A stretch of 64,000 nt of DNA from Clostridium sp. SY8519 (GCF_000270305.1 NC_015737.1:1426501-1490500), one strand, 5' to 3'. Numbered from the stretch's first letter, positions 1 through 7,694 are shown. Notes: generated by a model from the letters alone, not told the origin. Program-made: numbers and translations.

Positions 1-155
1 GTAAAGATTCCGGGTTTCTGGCCGGACCCTACTGTCCGGAAGCGTCCAAGGTCAAAGAGGTGTTTGTCCGGGATTCTTCCAGAAAGGGGAAGAAAATGCC
101 GACAAAAGTATGTACGCTGCACACCGCAGAGAATACAGCAAAGAAGAAAAAGTAA
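1..155 (+). CDS. Class A penicillin-binding protein, C-terminal end (partial)
   Basis: The reading frame that starts in the window at base 3 stays open to a TAA at 153-155 and runs off the left edge. The visible ~50 residues include SGFLAGPYCP, followed by VCTLHT and a lysine-rich end. This resembles the C-terminal tail of PBP1A-type bifunctional transglycosylase/transpeptidases of Firmicutes (a DSG-LA-xYCP element, then a C..H element). Such proteins polymerise and cross-link peptidoglycan outside the membrane. The catalytic domains lie outside the window, so the call rests on the tail only. A strong terminator follows at 178-240, consistent with this being the end of a transcript. Confidence 0.65.
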   Translation, partial: KDSGFLAGPYCPEASKVKEVFVRDSSRKGKKMPTKVCTLHTAENTAKKKK

Positions 156-177
156 AATAAAAAAATATTTTGCGCAG

Positions 178-240
178 AGCTATGGGGGCGAAGTTTTTCG
201 CGGTTTCCGTATGAAAACCGATGTTCCCATAGCTTTTTTT
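178..240 (+). terminator. Intrinsic terminator with a branched (three-way junction) stem
   Basis: AGCTATGGG (178-186) pairs perfectly with CCCATAGCT (226-234) and runs into seven T. Between them two small hairpins can form (CGAA...TTCG and CGGTTT...AAACCG), so the terminator is a three-way junction instead of a simple hairpin. It lies 23 bases after the PBP stop codon. Confidence 0.7.
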
Positions 241-528
241 GTAAATAATGCACAAAAACATGCGTTCGAAAAGCGCCGGTTGTTTCGATTCCAAACGGGT
301 GGATATTTGTGGACAAAGTGAATAACTATGTGTATAACTGGGAGAAAAAGGGAAATATTCAGAGAAAAGGATTGTGGATAACATCTGATAAAAAAATGAG
401 AATAATTTTAAGAAAGTAGTTGATTTTTCCGGCTTTGGTAATGTTGCATAGTCTGGAAACCGACGGAACCGGAGGGGATTTTTCCGGCCGGTTTCCTGGA
501 GGCGGAACCGGGGGCCCGGGGCAGTGTC
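241..528. other. Gene-free region with DnaA-box-like cluster
   Basis: No convincing gene is seen between the PBP terminator and the promoter at 529. It holds three same-orientation 9-mers: TGTGGACAA (308-316, one mismatch), TGTGTATAA (329-337) and TGTGGATAA (373-381). The last two are exact reverse complements of the DnaA box TTATNCACA. An A/T-rich stretch follows at about 382-425. The distal part (440-520) is GC-rich with the inverted pair GGAAACCG / CGGTTTCC. No dnaA or dnaN is visible, so this is not claimed as oriC. Confidence 0.45.
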
Positions 529-557
529 TTGACGGAACCTGGCATTTATTGTATAAA
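529..557 (+). promoter_or_regulatory. Sigma-A promoter for the WecG/TagA-like gene
   Basis: TTGACG (529-534), a 17-bp spacer and TATAAA (552-557). Transcription would begin at about 563-565, only two to four bases before the ATG at 567. Confidence 0.65.
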
Positions 558-566
558 AAGTAAAGT

Positions 567-1286
567 ATGATAGAAAAAATAAAATTAGCGGGTATCAGCT
601 TCGCTGCAGGCGGTATGAACGACTATCTGCAGGAAGTAGAGACTTACCTGAATAACGAGGAACTGAATAGTATCGAATTCATCAGCGCGAATTCCATGGC
701 GAAGGCTTCCGATAATCCGGCCATGCAGGAATGCTTTGACCGGCTGGATCTGCTGATCCCGGCGGATGAACTGCTGATCAGCGAACTGACGGAAGCAACG
801 GGACGCCCGGTGGAACTGGTGCGCCCGGAGGATCTGCTCCATCAGATGATCCGGCTGATTGCCAGAGAATCCAAGAACATCTACCTTCTGATGCAGAATG
901 ATAGGTACCGGGAGGAAATGCAGGAGATGCTCCATGAGGCATACGGGGATCAGGTGTCTGTTGTCGGCGTGGACAGCATGGATGCGGAATCCGGGGATCT
1001 GGTTGATACAGTGAATGAGATCAATGTGGTGGAACCGGATGTGGTGTTCGCGGTTCTGGAATGTCCCGGCCGGGAAGCGTTTTTCCTGAAGTACGGGCGC
1101 ATGATCAACGCAAAGCTCTGGCTGACCGTGTCCTTTGAGAACATTTCGGTAGGCGACAAGAAGTCGGAAAGCCCGTTCCGGCGTTTCCTGACTTCCCGAA
1201 AGATCCGGCGCCAGATCCAGAATTCCGAGGAGGCAGAGACAGCCGCGCCTCCGGAAGACACAGCGGAGCAGGAAACAGAAGAGTAG
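567..1286 (+). CDS. Degenerate WecG/TagA/CpsF-family glycosyltransferase-like protein
   Basis: 239 residues. The fold pattern of the GT26 family (WecG/TagA, N-acetylmannosaminyl transferases of cell-wall polymer synthesis) can be followed: an opening KLAGISF strand, ISANSMAKA where the family has T-x-N-x-E-x-x-x-x-A, DLLIPAD, and PDVVFAVLECPGREAFF where active enzymes carry a glycine-rich segment ending in PKQE. The PKQE-type motif and the usual D-G of the early acidic motif are changed, so it may be a non-catalytic paralogue. The last ~20 residues are acidic and probably disordered. No Shine-Dalgarno precedes ATG 567 and the promoter sits directly against it, suggesting leaderless translation; ATG 618 is a less likely alternative because it cuts the first strand. 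A terminator follows at 1345-1376. Confidence 0.6.
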   Translation: MIEKIKLAGISFAAGGMNDYLQEVETYLNNEELNSIEFISANSMAKASDNPAMQECFDRLDLLIPADELLISELTEATGRPVELVRPEDLLHQMIRLIARESKNIYLLMQNDRYREEMQEMLHEAYGDQVSVVGVDSMDAESGDLVDTVNEINVVEPDVVFAVLECPGREAFFLKYGRMINAKLWLTVSFENISVGDKKSESPFRRFLTSRKIRRQIQNSEEAETAAPPEDTAEQETEE

Positions 1287-1344
1287 AAAACGGATCCATA
1301 TCGGATCCATATACATATACAAAATTCATATACAGAAGATTTTT

Positions 1345-1376
1345 CCGGCAGCCTTGGGCTGCCGGTTTGTTTTTTC
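1345..1376 (+). terminator. Intrinsic terminator
   Basis: CCGGCAGCC pairs with GGCTGCCGG across a short loop and is followed by TTTGTTTTTT. It ends the WecG/TagA-like gene. Confidence 0.85.
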
Positions 1377-1396
1377 GGGATGGCAGCCCTTGCAGT

Positions 1397-1481
1397 CTGT
1401 ACAGCCGTCTCGCTTTTTCGGGCGGCGGTCCGTGGAACAGGAAGCGGGGCAGTCTGCCCGCTTCTGTACAGTTCTGTACAG
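1397..1481. repeat. Three CTGTACAG palindromes upstream of the CdaR-type regulator
   Basis: The 8-bp palindrome CTGTACAG occurs at 1397-1404, 1464-1471 and 1474-1481; the last two are exactly 10 bp apart, one helical turn. They lie in the 364-bp gap (1287-1650) that otherwise holds only the terminator and the promoter at 1544. They could be operator half-sites; function is inferred only from position. Confidence 0.45.
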
Positions 1482-1543
1482 CCTTGTGCAGCCGGCGCAT
1501 CCGATTATTTGGGGGGAATTGCATAAAAATAAGCAAATTCCTC

Positions 1544-1572
1544 TTTACTTTTTTTGTACTATTGCTTAATAT
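1544..1572 (+). promoter_or_regulatory. Probable promoter of the CdaR-type regulator
   Basis: TTTACT (1544-1549), 17-bp spacer, TAATAT (1567-1572), in an A/T-rich stretch about 80 bp before the start codon at 1651. Confidence 0.5.
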
Positions 1573-1650
1573 AGAGAATAGCAGAAGGTAAGACAAGGGA
1601 AATTTACTAAAATTAATTGTGAAAAATGTCCAAATTGGAGGCGCCGAAAT

Positions 1651-2733
1651 ATGATATCAAATCAGATACTTCAGAATACAATCGATGGTCTGAAAGACAT
1701 TACGCATATTGATTTCTGCCTGATTGACACAGAGGGCAAGGTGTTAGCCAGCACATTCCAGGACACGGACAAATATCTTGCTCCGGCGAAAGCATTTGTA
1801 GATTCACCGGCAGACAGCCAGGTGGTATCCGGCTGTCAGTTTTTCAAAGTATTTGACGAATACCAGATGGAATATGTGCTTCTTGCCAACGGGGAAGGGG
1901 AGAATCTCTACACAATCGGAAAGATTGCGGCATTTCAGATCCAGAATCTTTTAGTTGCCTACAAAGAGCGGTTCGATAAAGATAATTTTATCAAGAATCT
2001 GCTGTTAGACAATCTGCTTTTGGTGGATATCTACAACCGGGCGAAAAAGCTGCACATAGAGACAGAAGTGCACCGGGTCGTCTATCTCATTGAAACGGAA
2101 CGGGACAAAGACGGAAACGAACTGGAAAAGATCCGCGGCGCTTTTGAAGGGAAAAACCAGGACTTTGTCACAGCGGTGGATGATAAAAACATTATCGTTG
2201 TCAAAGAGCTGGAAGAGGACGCCACACCGGAGTCCCTGTACAAAACCGCGGAAGTGATCATCTCCCTGTTAAAGTCAGATGCCCATGCCCGGGTGTCTTA
2301 CGGCACGGTCGTCAATGAGATCAAGGAGGTGTCCCGCTCGTATAAAGAGGCGCGGATGGCTCTGGAAGTGGGCAAGATCTTCTTCCAGGAGCGGAACATC
2401 ATCGCGTATTCCGTACTGGGCATCGGCCGCCTGATTTACCAGCTGCCGATTCCGCTGTGCAAGATGTTTATCAAGGAGATCTTCCACGGCAAGTCACCGG
2501 ATGATTTTGATGAGGAGACCCTGACGACCATCAACAAGTTTTTCGAAAACAGCCTGAATGTGTCAGAGACTTCCCGCCAGCTGTATATCCACAGAAATAC
2601 GCTGGTATACCGTCTGGACAAGCTGCAGAAAAGCACGGGACTGGATCTTCGGGTGTTCGAGGATGCCATTACCTTCAAGATTGCCCTGATGGTAGTCAAG
2701 TACATGAAATATATGGAAACACAGGAATTTTAA
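1651..2733 (+). CDS. CdaR/PucR-family transcriptional regulator
   Basis: 360 residues with the three-part layout of CdaR (sugar-diacid) regulators. The N-terminal sensor region spans about residues 5-130 (IDFCLIDTEGKVLAST is typical of the diacid-recognition domain), a GGDEF-like/linker region about 135-290, and a C-terminal PucR-type helix-turn-helix about 300-350 (LNVSETSRQLYIHRNTLVYRLDKL). The start is supported by TTGGAGG about ten bases upstream. Such proteins bind a small ligand and activate uptake or catabolic genes, but no diacid pathway is adjacent, so the ligand is unknown. It appears to be a single-gene unit with its own promoter and terminator. Three CTGTACAG palindromes upstream could be its own operator. 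Confidence 0.8.
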   Translation: MISNQILQNTIDGLKDITHIDFCLIDTEGKVLASTFQDTDKYLAPAKAFVDSPADSQVVSGCQFFKVFDEYQMEYVLLANGEGENLYTIGKIAAFQIQNLLVAYKERFDKDNFIKNLLLDNLLLVDIYNRAKKLHIETEVHRVVYLIETERDKDGNELEKIRGAFEGKNQDFVTAVDDKNIIVVKELEEDATPESLYKTAEVIISLLKSDAHARVSYGTVVNEIKEVSRSYKEARMALEVGKIFFQERNIIAYSVLGIGRLIYQLPIPLCKMFIKEIFHGKSPDDFDEETLTTINKFFENSLNVSETSRQLYIHRNTLVYRLDKLQKSTGLDLRVFEDAITFKIALMVVKYMKYMETQEF

Positions 2734-2748
2734 GAATCCTGACCGAAG

Positions 2749-2778
2749 AAAAGCTGCCGCCGACCGCGGCAGCTTTTT
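2749..2778 (+). terminator. Intrinsic terminator
   Basis: AAAGCTGCCG pairs with CGGCAGCTTT with a 7-base loop and a T-rich 3' side, 15 bp after the CdaR-type gene. Confidence 0.8.
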
Positions 2779-2831
2779 ACGTCACGGGGCGGCGGAATGC
2801 CCGGTACAGGAAGAGCCCTTTCGGCCGCAAT

Positions 2832-2860
2832 TTGCGATTTTCGCGGATTTATGCCATAAT
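2832..2860 (+). promoter_or_regulatory. Probable ftsEX promoter
   Basis: TTGCGA (2832-2837), 17-bp spacer, CATAAT (2855-2860), 32 bp before the ftsE start codon; a perfect AGGAGG lies just before that start. Confidence 0.5.
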
Positions 2861-2892
2861 AAGAAAACTTATAAACTGACATAGGAGGTACC

Positions 2893-3579
2893 ATGATCCG
2901 ATTAGAGAATGTCACGAAAGAGTATACGCCGGGAATCGCGGCGCTCAGTAATGTTAATATCGAGATAGAACGGGGCGAGTTTGTGTTTGTCGTAGGAGAC
3001 AGCGGCTGCGGAAAGACCACTCTGTTTAAGTTATTGACCAGGGAGCTGGAGCCCACCAAGGGACGCGTGGTAGTCAACGGCAAGGATCTCTCCAAGCTCA
3101 GACGGAAGCAGATTCCCCGCTACCGCAGGAATGTAGGATGCGTTTTCCAGGATTTCCGCCTGCTGAAAGACCGCAATGTATATGAAAATGTGGCCTTTGC
3201 GGAGCGGATTGTGTCCAGATCCAGCCGTCAGATCCACAGGGATGTGCCGAAGATGCTTTCCCTGGTGGGACTGGCGCAGAAGTACCGCTCCAAGCCCAAT
3301 CAGCTTTCCGGCGGTGAGCAGCAGCGGGTGGCGATTGCCCGGGCGCTGATTAATCAGCCCAAAGTGCTGCTGGCGGATGAACCCACAGGCAACTTAGATG
3401 AAAATAACGCCTGGGAGATCATGAAGCTTCTGGACGAGATCAATCAGAGGGGCACGACAGTTGTGGTAGTAACCCACAACTTAAATATCGTGCGGGCAAT
3501 GAAGAAGCGTGTCATCACACTGCAGCTGGGCAATGTGATCAGTGATGTACAGATGGGCGGTGAGAAAGATGAAGCTTAA
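2893..3579 (+). CDS. ftsE: Cell division ATP-binding protein FtsE
   Basis: 228 residues, the normal FtsE length. The ABC ATPase elements are in order: Walker A GDSGCGKTT (about residue 36), signature LSGGEQQRV (about 137), Walker B VLLADEPTGNLD and the H-loop VVVVTHN. FtsE pairs with FtsX on the cytoplasmic face of the membrane and powers activation of peptidoglycan hydrolases during division or elongation. AGGAGG stands five to six bases before the ATG. The stop codon overlaps the ftsX start region by 11 bp, indicating translational coupling. Confidence 0.95.
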   Translation: MIRLENVTKEYTPGIAALSNVNIEIERGEFVFVVGDSGCGKTTLFKLLTRELEPTKGRVVVNGKDLSKLRRKQIPRYRRNVGCVFQDFRLLKDRNVYENVAFAERIVSRSSRQIHRDVPKMLSLVGLAQKYRSKPNQLSGGEQQRVAIARALINQPKVLLADEPTGNLDENNAWEIMKLLDEINQRGTTVVVVTHNLNIVRAMKKRVITLQLGNVISDVQMGGEKDEA

Positions 3580-4477
3580 TACATTCGGTTATGTACTGCG
3601 TCAGGGTCTGAAGAATATCTGGCGCAACAAGATGTTTTCCATTGCCTCCATTGCCACCATGGCAGCCTGTATTTTCCTGTTCGGCGTGTTTTTTTCACTG
3701 GTGACGAATTTTCAGCATGTAGTCAAAGGCGTGGAGCAGGATGTGGCAGTCACGGTATTTTTCGATGACGGCCTGCCCCAGGATAAAATTGATAAGATCG
3801 GCATGGCGATTGCCGGTCGGGATGAAGTGCAGAGCTATACCTACGTATCTCCGGAAGATGCCTGGGAGCAGTATAAGGCGGAGTATTTCCAGGGGAATGA
3901 AGAAGCCGCGGCAGGTTTTGACAAGGACAACCCGCTGGCCAATTCGGCAAACTACCAGATCTACATCAAAAACATTGAAGAACAGAGTACCCTGGTAAGT
4001 TATCTGGAGTCGCTGGACGGCGTCAGCAAAGTCCAGCAGTCGGAATCCGTGGCAAATACGCTGACGGATCTGAACCGCCTGATCAGCGTGGTGTCCGGCG
4101 TGATTATCCTGATTCTGATCTGCGTCGCGATCTTCCTGATCAGCAATACCGTGCGTATCGGAATTGCGGTCCGCCGGGAGGAAATCGGCATTATGAAAAT
4201 CATAGGCGCCACGAATTTCTTCGTGCGTGCGCCGTTTATTGTGGAAGGAATCCTCATCGGCCTGATCGGATCCGTGATCCCGCTGGGAGTCCTCTATTAC
4301 GGATATGGCAAGATCGTTATGTACATCGGCGCGAAATTCCAGTTCCTGGACAACATTATCCAGTTCCTGCCGGAGGGCACCATCTTCCGGATCCTGATTC
4401 CGATAGGCCTGATTCTCGGTCTGGGCATCGGATACATCGGCAGCCGGATTACGGTGCGCCGCCATATAAATGTGTAA
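3569..4477 (+). CDS. ftsX: Cell division permease-like protein FtsX
   Basis: 302 residues from ATG 3569, chosen because the preceding GGTGAG is a usable ribosome binding site inside the ftsE end and because MKLNTFGYVLRQG is the normal FtsX start. Layout: cytoplasmic N-terminus, first membrane segment (about residues 22-45), a large extracellular domain (about 50-165), then three membrane segments (about 175-200, 225-250, 270-295). FtsX passes the FtsE ATPase signal to an extracytoplasmic hydrolase or its activator. In many Firmicutes such a hydrolase or an S41 protease gene follows directly; here a terminator follows instead, so the partner must be elsewhere. Confidence 0.93.
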   Translation: MKLNTFGYVLRQGLKNIWRNKMFSIASIATMAACIFLFGVFFSLVTNFQHVVKGVEQDVAVTVFFDDGLPQDKIDKIGMAIAGRDEVQSYTYVSPEDAWEQYKAEYFQGNEEAAAGFDKDNPLANSANYQIYIKNIEEQSTLVSYLESLDGVSKVQQSESVANTLTDLNRLISVVSGVIILILICVAIFLISNTVRIGIAVRREEIGIMKIIGATNFFVRAPFIVEGILIGLIGSVIPLGVLYYGYGKIVMYIGAKFQFLDNIIQFLPEGTIFRILIPIGLILGLGIGYIGSRITVRRHINV

Positions 4478-4558
4478 AAAGAATTCGGAACGAAAAGAAA
4501 TCGGAATCTGACAAAGAAAATCCCGCGCCTCGGACGCAGAGGGCGGGGAACAAAGAAA

Positions 4559-4600
4559 ACGGAGCCTGCCGCACGTAATGTGCGGAGGCTCCGTTTTTTA
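4559..4600. terminator. Terminator between convergent ftsX and sugar transferase gene
   Basis: CGGAGCC..CCGCAC pairs with GTGCGG.GGCTCCG and ends in TTTTTT on the + strand. It closes ftsEX; its position between convergent genes makes partial function on the other strand possible. Confidence 0.8.
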
Positions 4601-4605
4601 CGGTT

Positions 4606-4683
4606 GGTCGCTCTGTGACCGGCTCGTTCTGCGGCCGGATCGTTTTACGGCCGGTCGTTCTGTGACCGGCTCGTTTCTGCGGC
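4606..4683. repeat. Imperfect 47-bp-period direct repeat
   Basis: A 30-31-base unit beginning GGTCG(C/T)TCTGTGACCGG occurs at 4606-4635 and 4653-4683 with two differences. It lies just past the 3' end of the sugar transferase gene (which ends at 4716) and is rich in GACCGG/CCGGTC, so each copy can fold. Confidence 0.55.
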
Positions 4684-4715
4684 TGTTTCCGTTTCCCGAT
4701 GTCTGCCGGGAGGGA

Positions 4716-6131
4716 TTATACAGCGCCGTCTCTGTGCAGAACCACGCCGATGGTTTTGAACAGGATCTTGATGTCCAGGCGAAGGTTCCAGGCTTTGATG
4801 TAATCGTTGTCCAGTTTGACGATCTGTTCGAAGTCTGTGATACTGCTGCGGCCGCTGACCTGCCACATGCCGGTAAGGCCCGGCTTGAAGCTCAGGCGGG
4901 ATTTGTGGTGCGCGTCGTACTGCTTGAATTCGCCCACTGTGGGCGGCCGGGTGCCCACCAGGCTCATATCGCCTTTCAGGACATTCCAGAACTGGGGAAA
5001 TTCGTCCAGGCTGGAAGTGCGGATTTTCTGGCCGATGCCCGGGAGGATCCGAGGATCATTATCCATCTTGAACATGCCGCCCTTCATCTTGTTCTGTTTC
5101 ATTAATTCTTTTTTGCGTTCCTCTGCGTCCATATACATGGAGCGGAATTTGTAGATCTTGAACTGGCGGCCGTTTTTGCCTACCCGGGTCTGGGTAAAGA
5201 AGACAGGACCCGGGTCTGCCCGCCGGATGGCCGGGGCGATAAACAGGAAGAGAATACCGGTGATCGCCAGCCCTACAATGCCGCCGATGATATCGGTGAG
5301 GCGCTTTAACAGCAGCTGCCAGCCGGCGGCGGTATTGTTGCTGGTGGTCAGGACGATGTGGCCGCCGATTTTTTCCGTCAGGCTGTTGGGAAGGTCAGAG
5401 ACGTGGGACAGCAGACTGATATGGACGGTAATGCCCACTTCCAGGAAATAGTTGGCCATGCGCATCTGCTCTTTCTGGTTATCCAGGGAAAGAAACACTT
5501 CGTCCACCACCTCGTCGATGACATACTGGCGGATGTTCTGCCGGCAGCAGACCACAGGCACGCCTTCGATCTGGCTGCCGGTCATGTCTTCGTCGGTAAC
5601 GATCACGCCGCAGATATAGAAGACGTTGTAGCGCCGCTTATGCATGCTGCGGATCAGCTTTCCCGCGGTCTTGCGGTCGGCGATGATCAGCATATGGGGC
5701 AGATTGACATTGTTGAGCATATGAAGACGGACAATCCGCTTCCACACAATGCGCATGGCATAGATGGCAACGGCGCTGATGATGCCGGTCTGGATCACAA
5801 CCTGCCGGGAAAAGATGAAGGCCTGTCGGGTAAAGTACAGGTACAGGACAAACAGAAGAAACGTCAGGATGACCTGTATGACGACGGCCCGCAGTTCCTG
5901 GTAGCGGTTGCGGCGCAGAATGTTTTTGTAGGCATTGCCGAACATGGCCACAAAGAAATAAATCAGCAGCAGCGTCAGGCAGAGTTGGAGATACATACGG
6001 GAACGGAAGTCCCCGTCATAAATACCGAAGCGGATGAAGACAGAGAGGTAGTAGGCGAATATCAGAACAATCAGGTCTACAATTGTGAAATCCAGATGCT
6101 TCATCCAGTTGAGTTTTGATTTTTTGTACAT
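4716..6131 (-). CDS. Polyprenyl glycosylphosphotransferase (WbaP/CpsE-type initiating sugar transferase)
   Basis: 471 residues. The N-terminal ~130 residues hold four predicted membrane segments, a CoA-binding-like middle domain spans about 140-250, a fifth membrane segment about 280-300, and the catalytic bacterial sugar transferase domain fills the C-terminus: KIYKFRSMYMDAE, TSLDEFPQFWNVLKGDMSLVG as TSS-variant, RP, and FKPGLTGMWQVSGRS. These motifs are diagnostic for enzymes that move a hexose- or N-acetylhexosamine-1-phosphate from a nucleotide sugar to undecaprenyl phosphate, the first step of capsule, exopolysaccharide or wall glycopolymer synthesis. The adjacent divergent LCP gene could attach the finished polymer to peptidoglycan. 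The sugar cannot be told from sequence. Confidence 0.9.
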   Translation of the reverse strand: MYKKSKLNWMKHLDFTIVDLIVLIFAYYLSVFIRFGIYDGDFRSRMYLQLCLTLLLIYFFVAMFGNAYKNILRRNRYQELRAVVIQVILTFLLFVLYLYFTRQAFIFSRQVVIQTGIISAVAIYAMRIVWKRIVRLHMLNNVNLPHMLIIADRKTAGKLIRSMHKRRYNVFYICGVIVTDEDMTGSQIEGVPVVCCRQNIRQYVIDEVVDEVFLSLDNQKEQMRMANYFLEVGITVHISLLSHVSDLPNSLTEKIGGHIVLTTSNNTAAGWQLLLKRLTDIIGGIVGLAITGILFLFIAPAIRRADPGPVFFTQTRVGKNGRQFKIYKFRSMYMDAEERKKELMKQNKMKGGMFKMDNDPRILPGIGQKIRTSSLDEFPQFWNVLKGDMSLVGTRPPTVGEFKQYDAHHKSRLSFKPGLTGMWQVSGRSSITDFEQIVKLDNDYIKAWNLRLDIKILFKTIGVVLHRDGAV

Positions 6132-6288
6132 ATGATGAAATCCTGTTTATGCCCAGCCCCGGAAAGGGATGGACTATTGTAAAATAAGCCGTGAAGTTAT
6201 GATTGGAAACATTGTAACATACTGCCGATGGAATTACCAACGCCCGGGGCAGAAACGGGATTTTTTAGCCTTTTTAAGAAAAAATCTG

Positions 6289-6317
6289 TTGTCCTTTAGG
6301 GACAGTTAGGGTATGAT
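6289..6317 (+). promoter_or_regulatory. Promoter of the LCP gene
   Basis: TTGTCC (6289-6294), 17-bp spacer, TATGAT (6312-6317), 38 bp before the start codon, in the 223-bp spacer between the divergent sugar transferase and LCP genes. Confidence 0.65.
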
Positions 6318-6354
6318 AGGGAAAGGACATTTTTAAAGTGCAAGAGGGATATCC

Positions 6355-7515
6355 ATGTCGAAAAACACGTCCGCCAGAAGAAGAAAGCGCAAGCTGATTT
6401 TTCTCGTCATCGAGATTATTCTGATTGTGATTCTTGCAATTGGCTTACTCGTATTTAATAAGCTGAATCTGATCAAGCGGGTTTCTTTTGATCAGTCGGC
6501 CATGAAGACCAACAAGCTTTCGGAAGAAACCGTGAAAAAATACACCGGCTATACGACCATTGCGCTGTTCGGACTGGACAACCGCAAGCAGGGAGAGTAT
6601 AAGACCGGCAATACGGATGTCATCATGATCGCCAATATCAACAATGACACAAAGGAGATGAAGATTGTTTCCGTATACCGGGACACCTTCTTAAATGTGG
6701 GCGATGAGGACATTACCTTCCAGAAGTGCAACTCTGCCTATGCGCGGGGCGGCTACAAGCGTGCCATCAGCATGCTGAACAAGAACCTGGATATTGATGT
6801 GGACAATTACCTGGCCTTTGATTTCCAGGCAGTGGCAGACGCGGTGGATATTCTCGGTGGTGTGACGATCAATATTGACAGCGAGGAAGAGCTGAAATAT
6901 CTGAACAAATACATCAAACATACCAACGGAATTCTGGATACCCACGCAAAGACGTTCAAAACAGTTGGAAAGCACAATTTAAATGGCGTGCAGGCAGTGG
7001 CATATTCCCGGATCCGCTATACCGCAGGGGGCGATTACAAACGTGCCCAGCGCCAGCGTCTGGTTCTTTCCAAGATGATCGCCAAAGCCAGAAAAGCAAA
7101 CTTTTCCCAGATGAACAAACTGGTCAACGCGGTATTCCCGAAGATCGAGACCGGACTGTCACAGAAGGAAATGCTGAATATGATGCGGGCGATGCTGAAT
7201 TATGACTCTTCCAAGAGCCGTGGTTTCCCGTTTACACGGACGACCAAGACGCTGCCGGCAAAAGGCAGTGTGGTAGTGCCCTGTGACCTGGAGTCCAATG
7301 TAATCAAACTGCAGAAATATTTCTACGGCACCGATAACTACAAACCGTCGGACGCAGTGAAAAAATACAGCCAGATGATCGTCAGCCAGACGGGAATCAC
7401 GAAGAACGGCGCAGCCCACGACAGCTTCGAAGGCGGCGATAACTTTAAGAATTCCAGTACGAACACCACCGGAAGCTCAGGCAGTTCCTCCGGTACGGGC
7501 AGTACATCCAATTAG
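6355..7515 (+). CDS. LytR-CpsA-Psr (LCP) family wall glycopolymer ligase
   Basis: 386 residues. A short basic cytoplasmic N-terminus is followed by one membrane anchor (about residues 14-34), then the extracellular LCP domain (about 65-290). Visible family motifs are the NTDVIMIANIN segment, VSVYRDTFLNV with the conserved arginine and aspartate that bind the polyprenyl pyrophosphate, and YSRIRYTAGGDYKRAQRQR with the arginine pair. LCP enzymes transfer secondary wall polymers from undecaprenyl pyrophosphate to peptidoglycan. The last ~30 residues are Ser/Thr/Gly-rich. Start ATG 6355 has a weak AGGGATATCC upstream. Its divergent neighbour makes the lipid-linked precursor, which supports a shared envelope pathway. 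Confidence 0.92.
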   Translation: MSKNTSARRRKRKLIFLVIEIILIVILAIGLLVFNKLNLIKRVSFDQSAMKTNKLSEETVKKYTGYTTIALFGLDNRKQGEYKTGNTDVIMIANINNDTKEMKIVSVYRDTFLNVGDEDITFQKCNSAYARGGYKRAISMLNKNLDIDVDNYLAFDFQAVADAVDILGGVTINIDSEEELKYLNKYIKHTNGILDTHAKTFKTVGKHNLNGVQAVAYSRIRYTAGGDYKRAQRQRLVLSKMIAKARKANFSQMNKLVNAVFPKIETGLSQKEMLNMMRAMLNYDSSKSRGFPFTRTTKTLPAKGSVVVPCDLESNVIKLQKYFYGTDNYKPSDAVKKYSQMIVSQTGITKNGAAHDSFEGGDNFKNSSTNTTGSSGSSSGTGSTSN

Positions 7516-7607
7516 ATAAGAAACTGACAGGGGGGAGACAGTGAACAGACCTTGCCGGGCATCGGGCCCGGAGGCATTTCCCTGAATACAGTTGCGTGTA
7601 ACAGAAG

Positions 7608-7647
7608 CAGGGCTTGTAAGAATCTTACGAGCCCTGATTATGTTTTT
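7608..7647 (+). terminator. Intrinsic terminator
   Basis: CAGGGCT.GTAAGA pairs with TCTTACGAGCCCTG around a minimal loop, followed by GATTATGTTTTT. It separates the LCP gene from the protease gene. Confidence 0.75.
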
Positions 7648-7694
7648 CTATATTTGCCGAAGGAATTATATACGGAAAGAGAGGCAGAACATAT

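Noticed and set aside
308..381. Replication origin
   Set aside because: DnaA-box-like sites exist, but there is no dnaA/dnaN/rpmH context; only a DnaA-site cluster is claimed.
4578..6119. Plus-strand frames (175 and 253 codons) opposite the sugar transferase
   Set aside because: Composition is that of an antisense shadow (His/Asp-rich), no start signals; the minus-strand gene has full family motifs.
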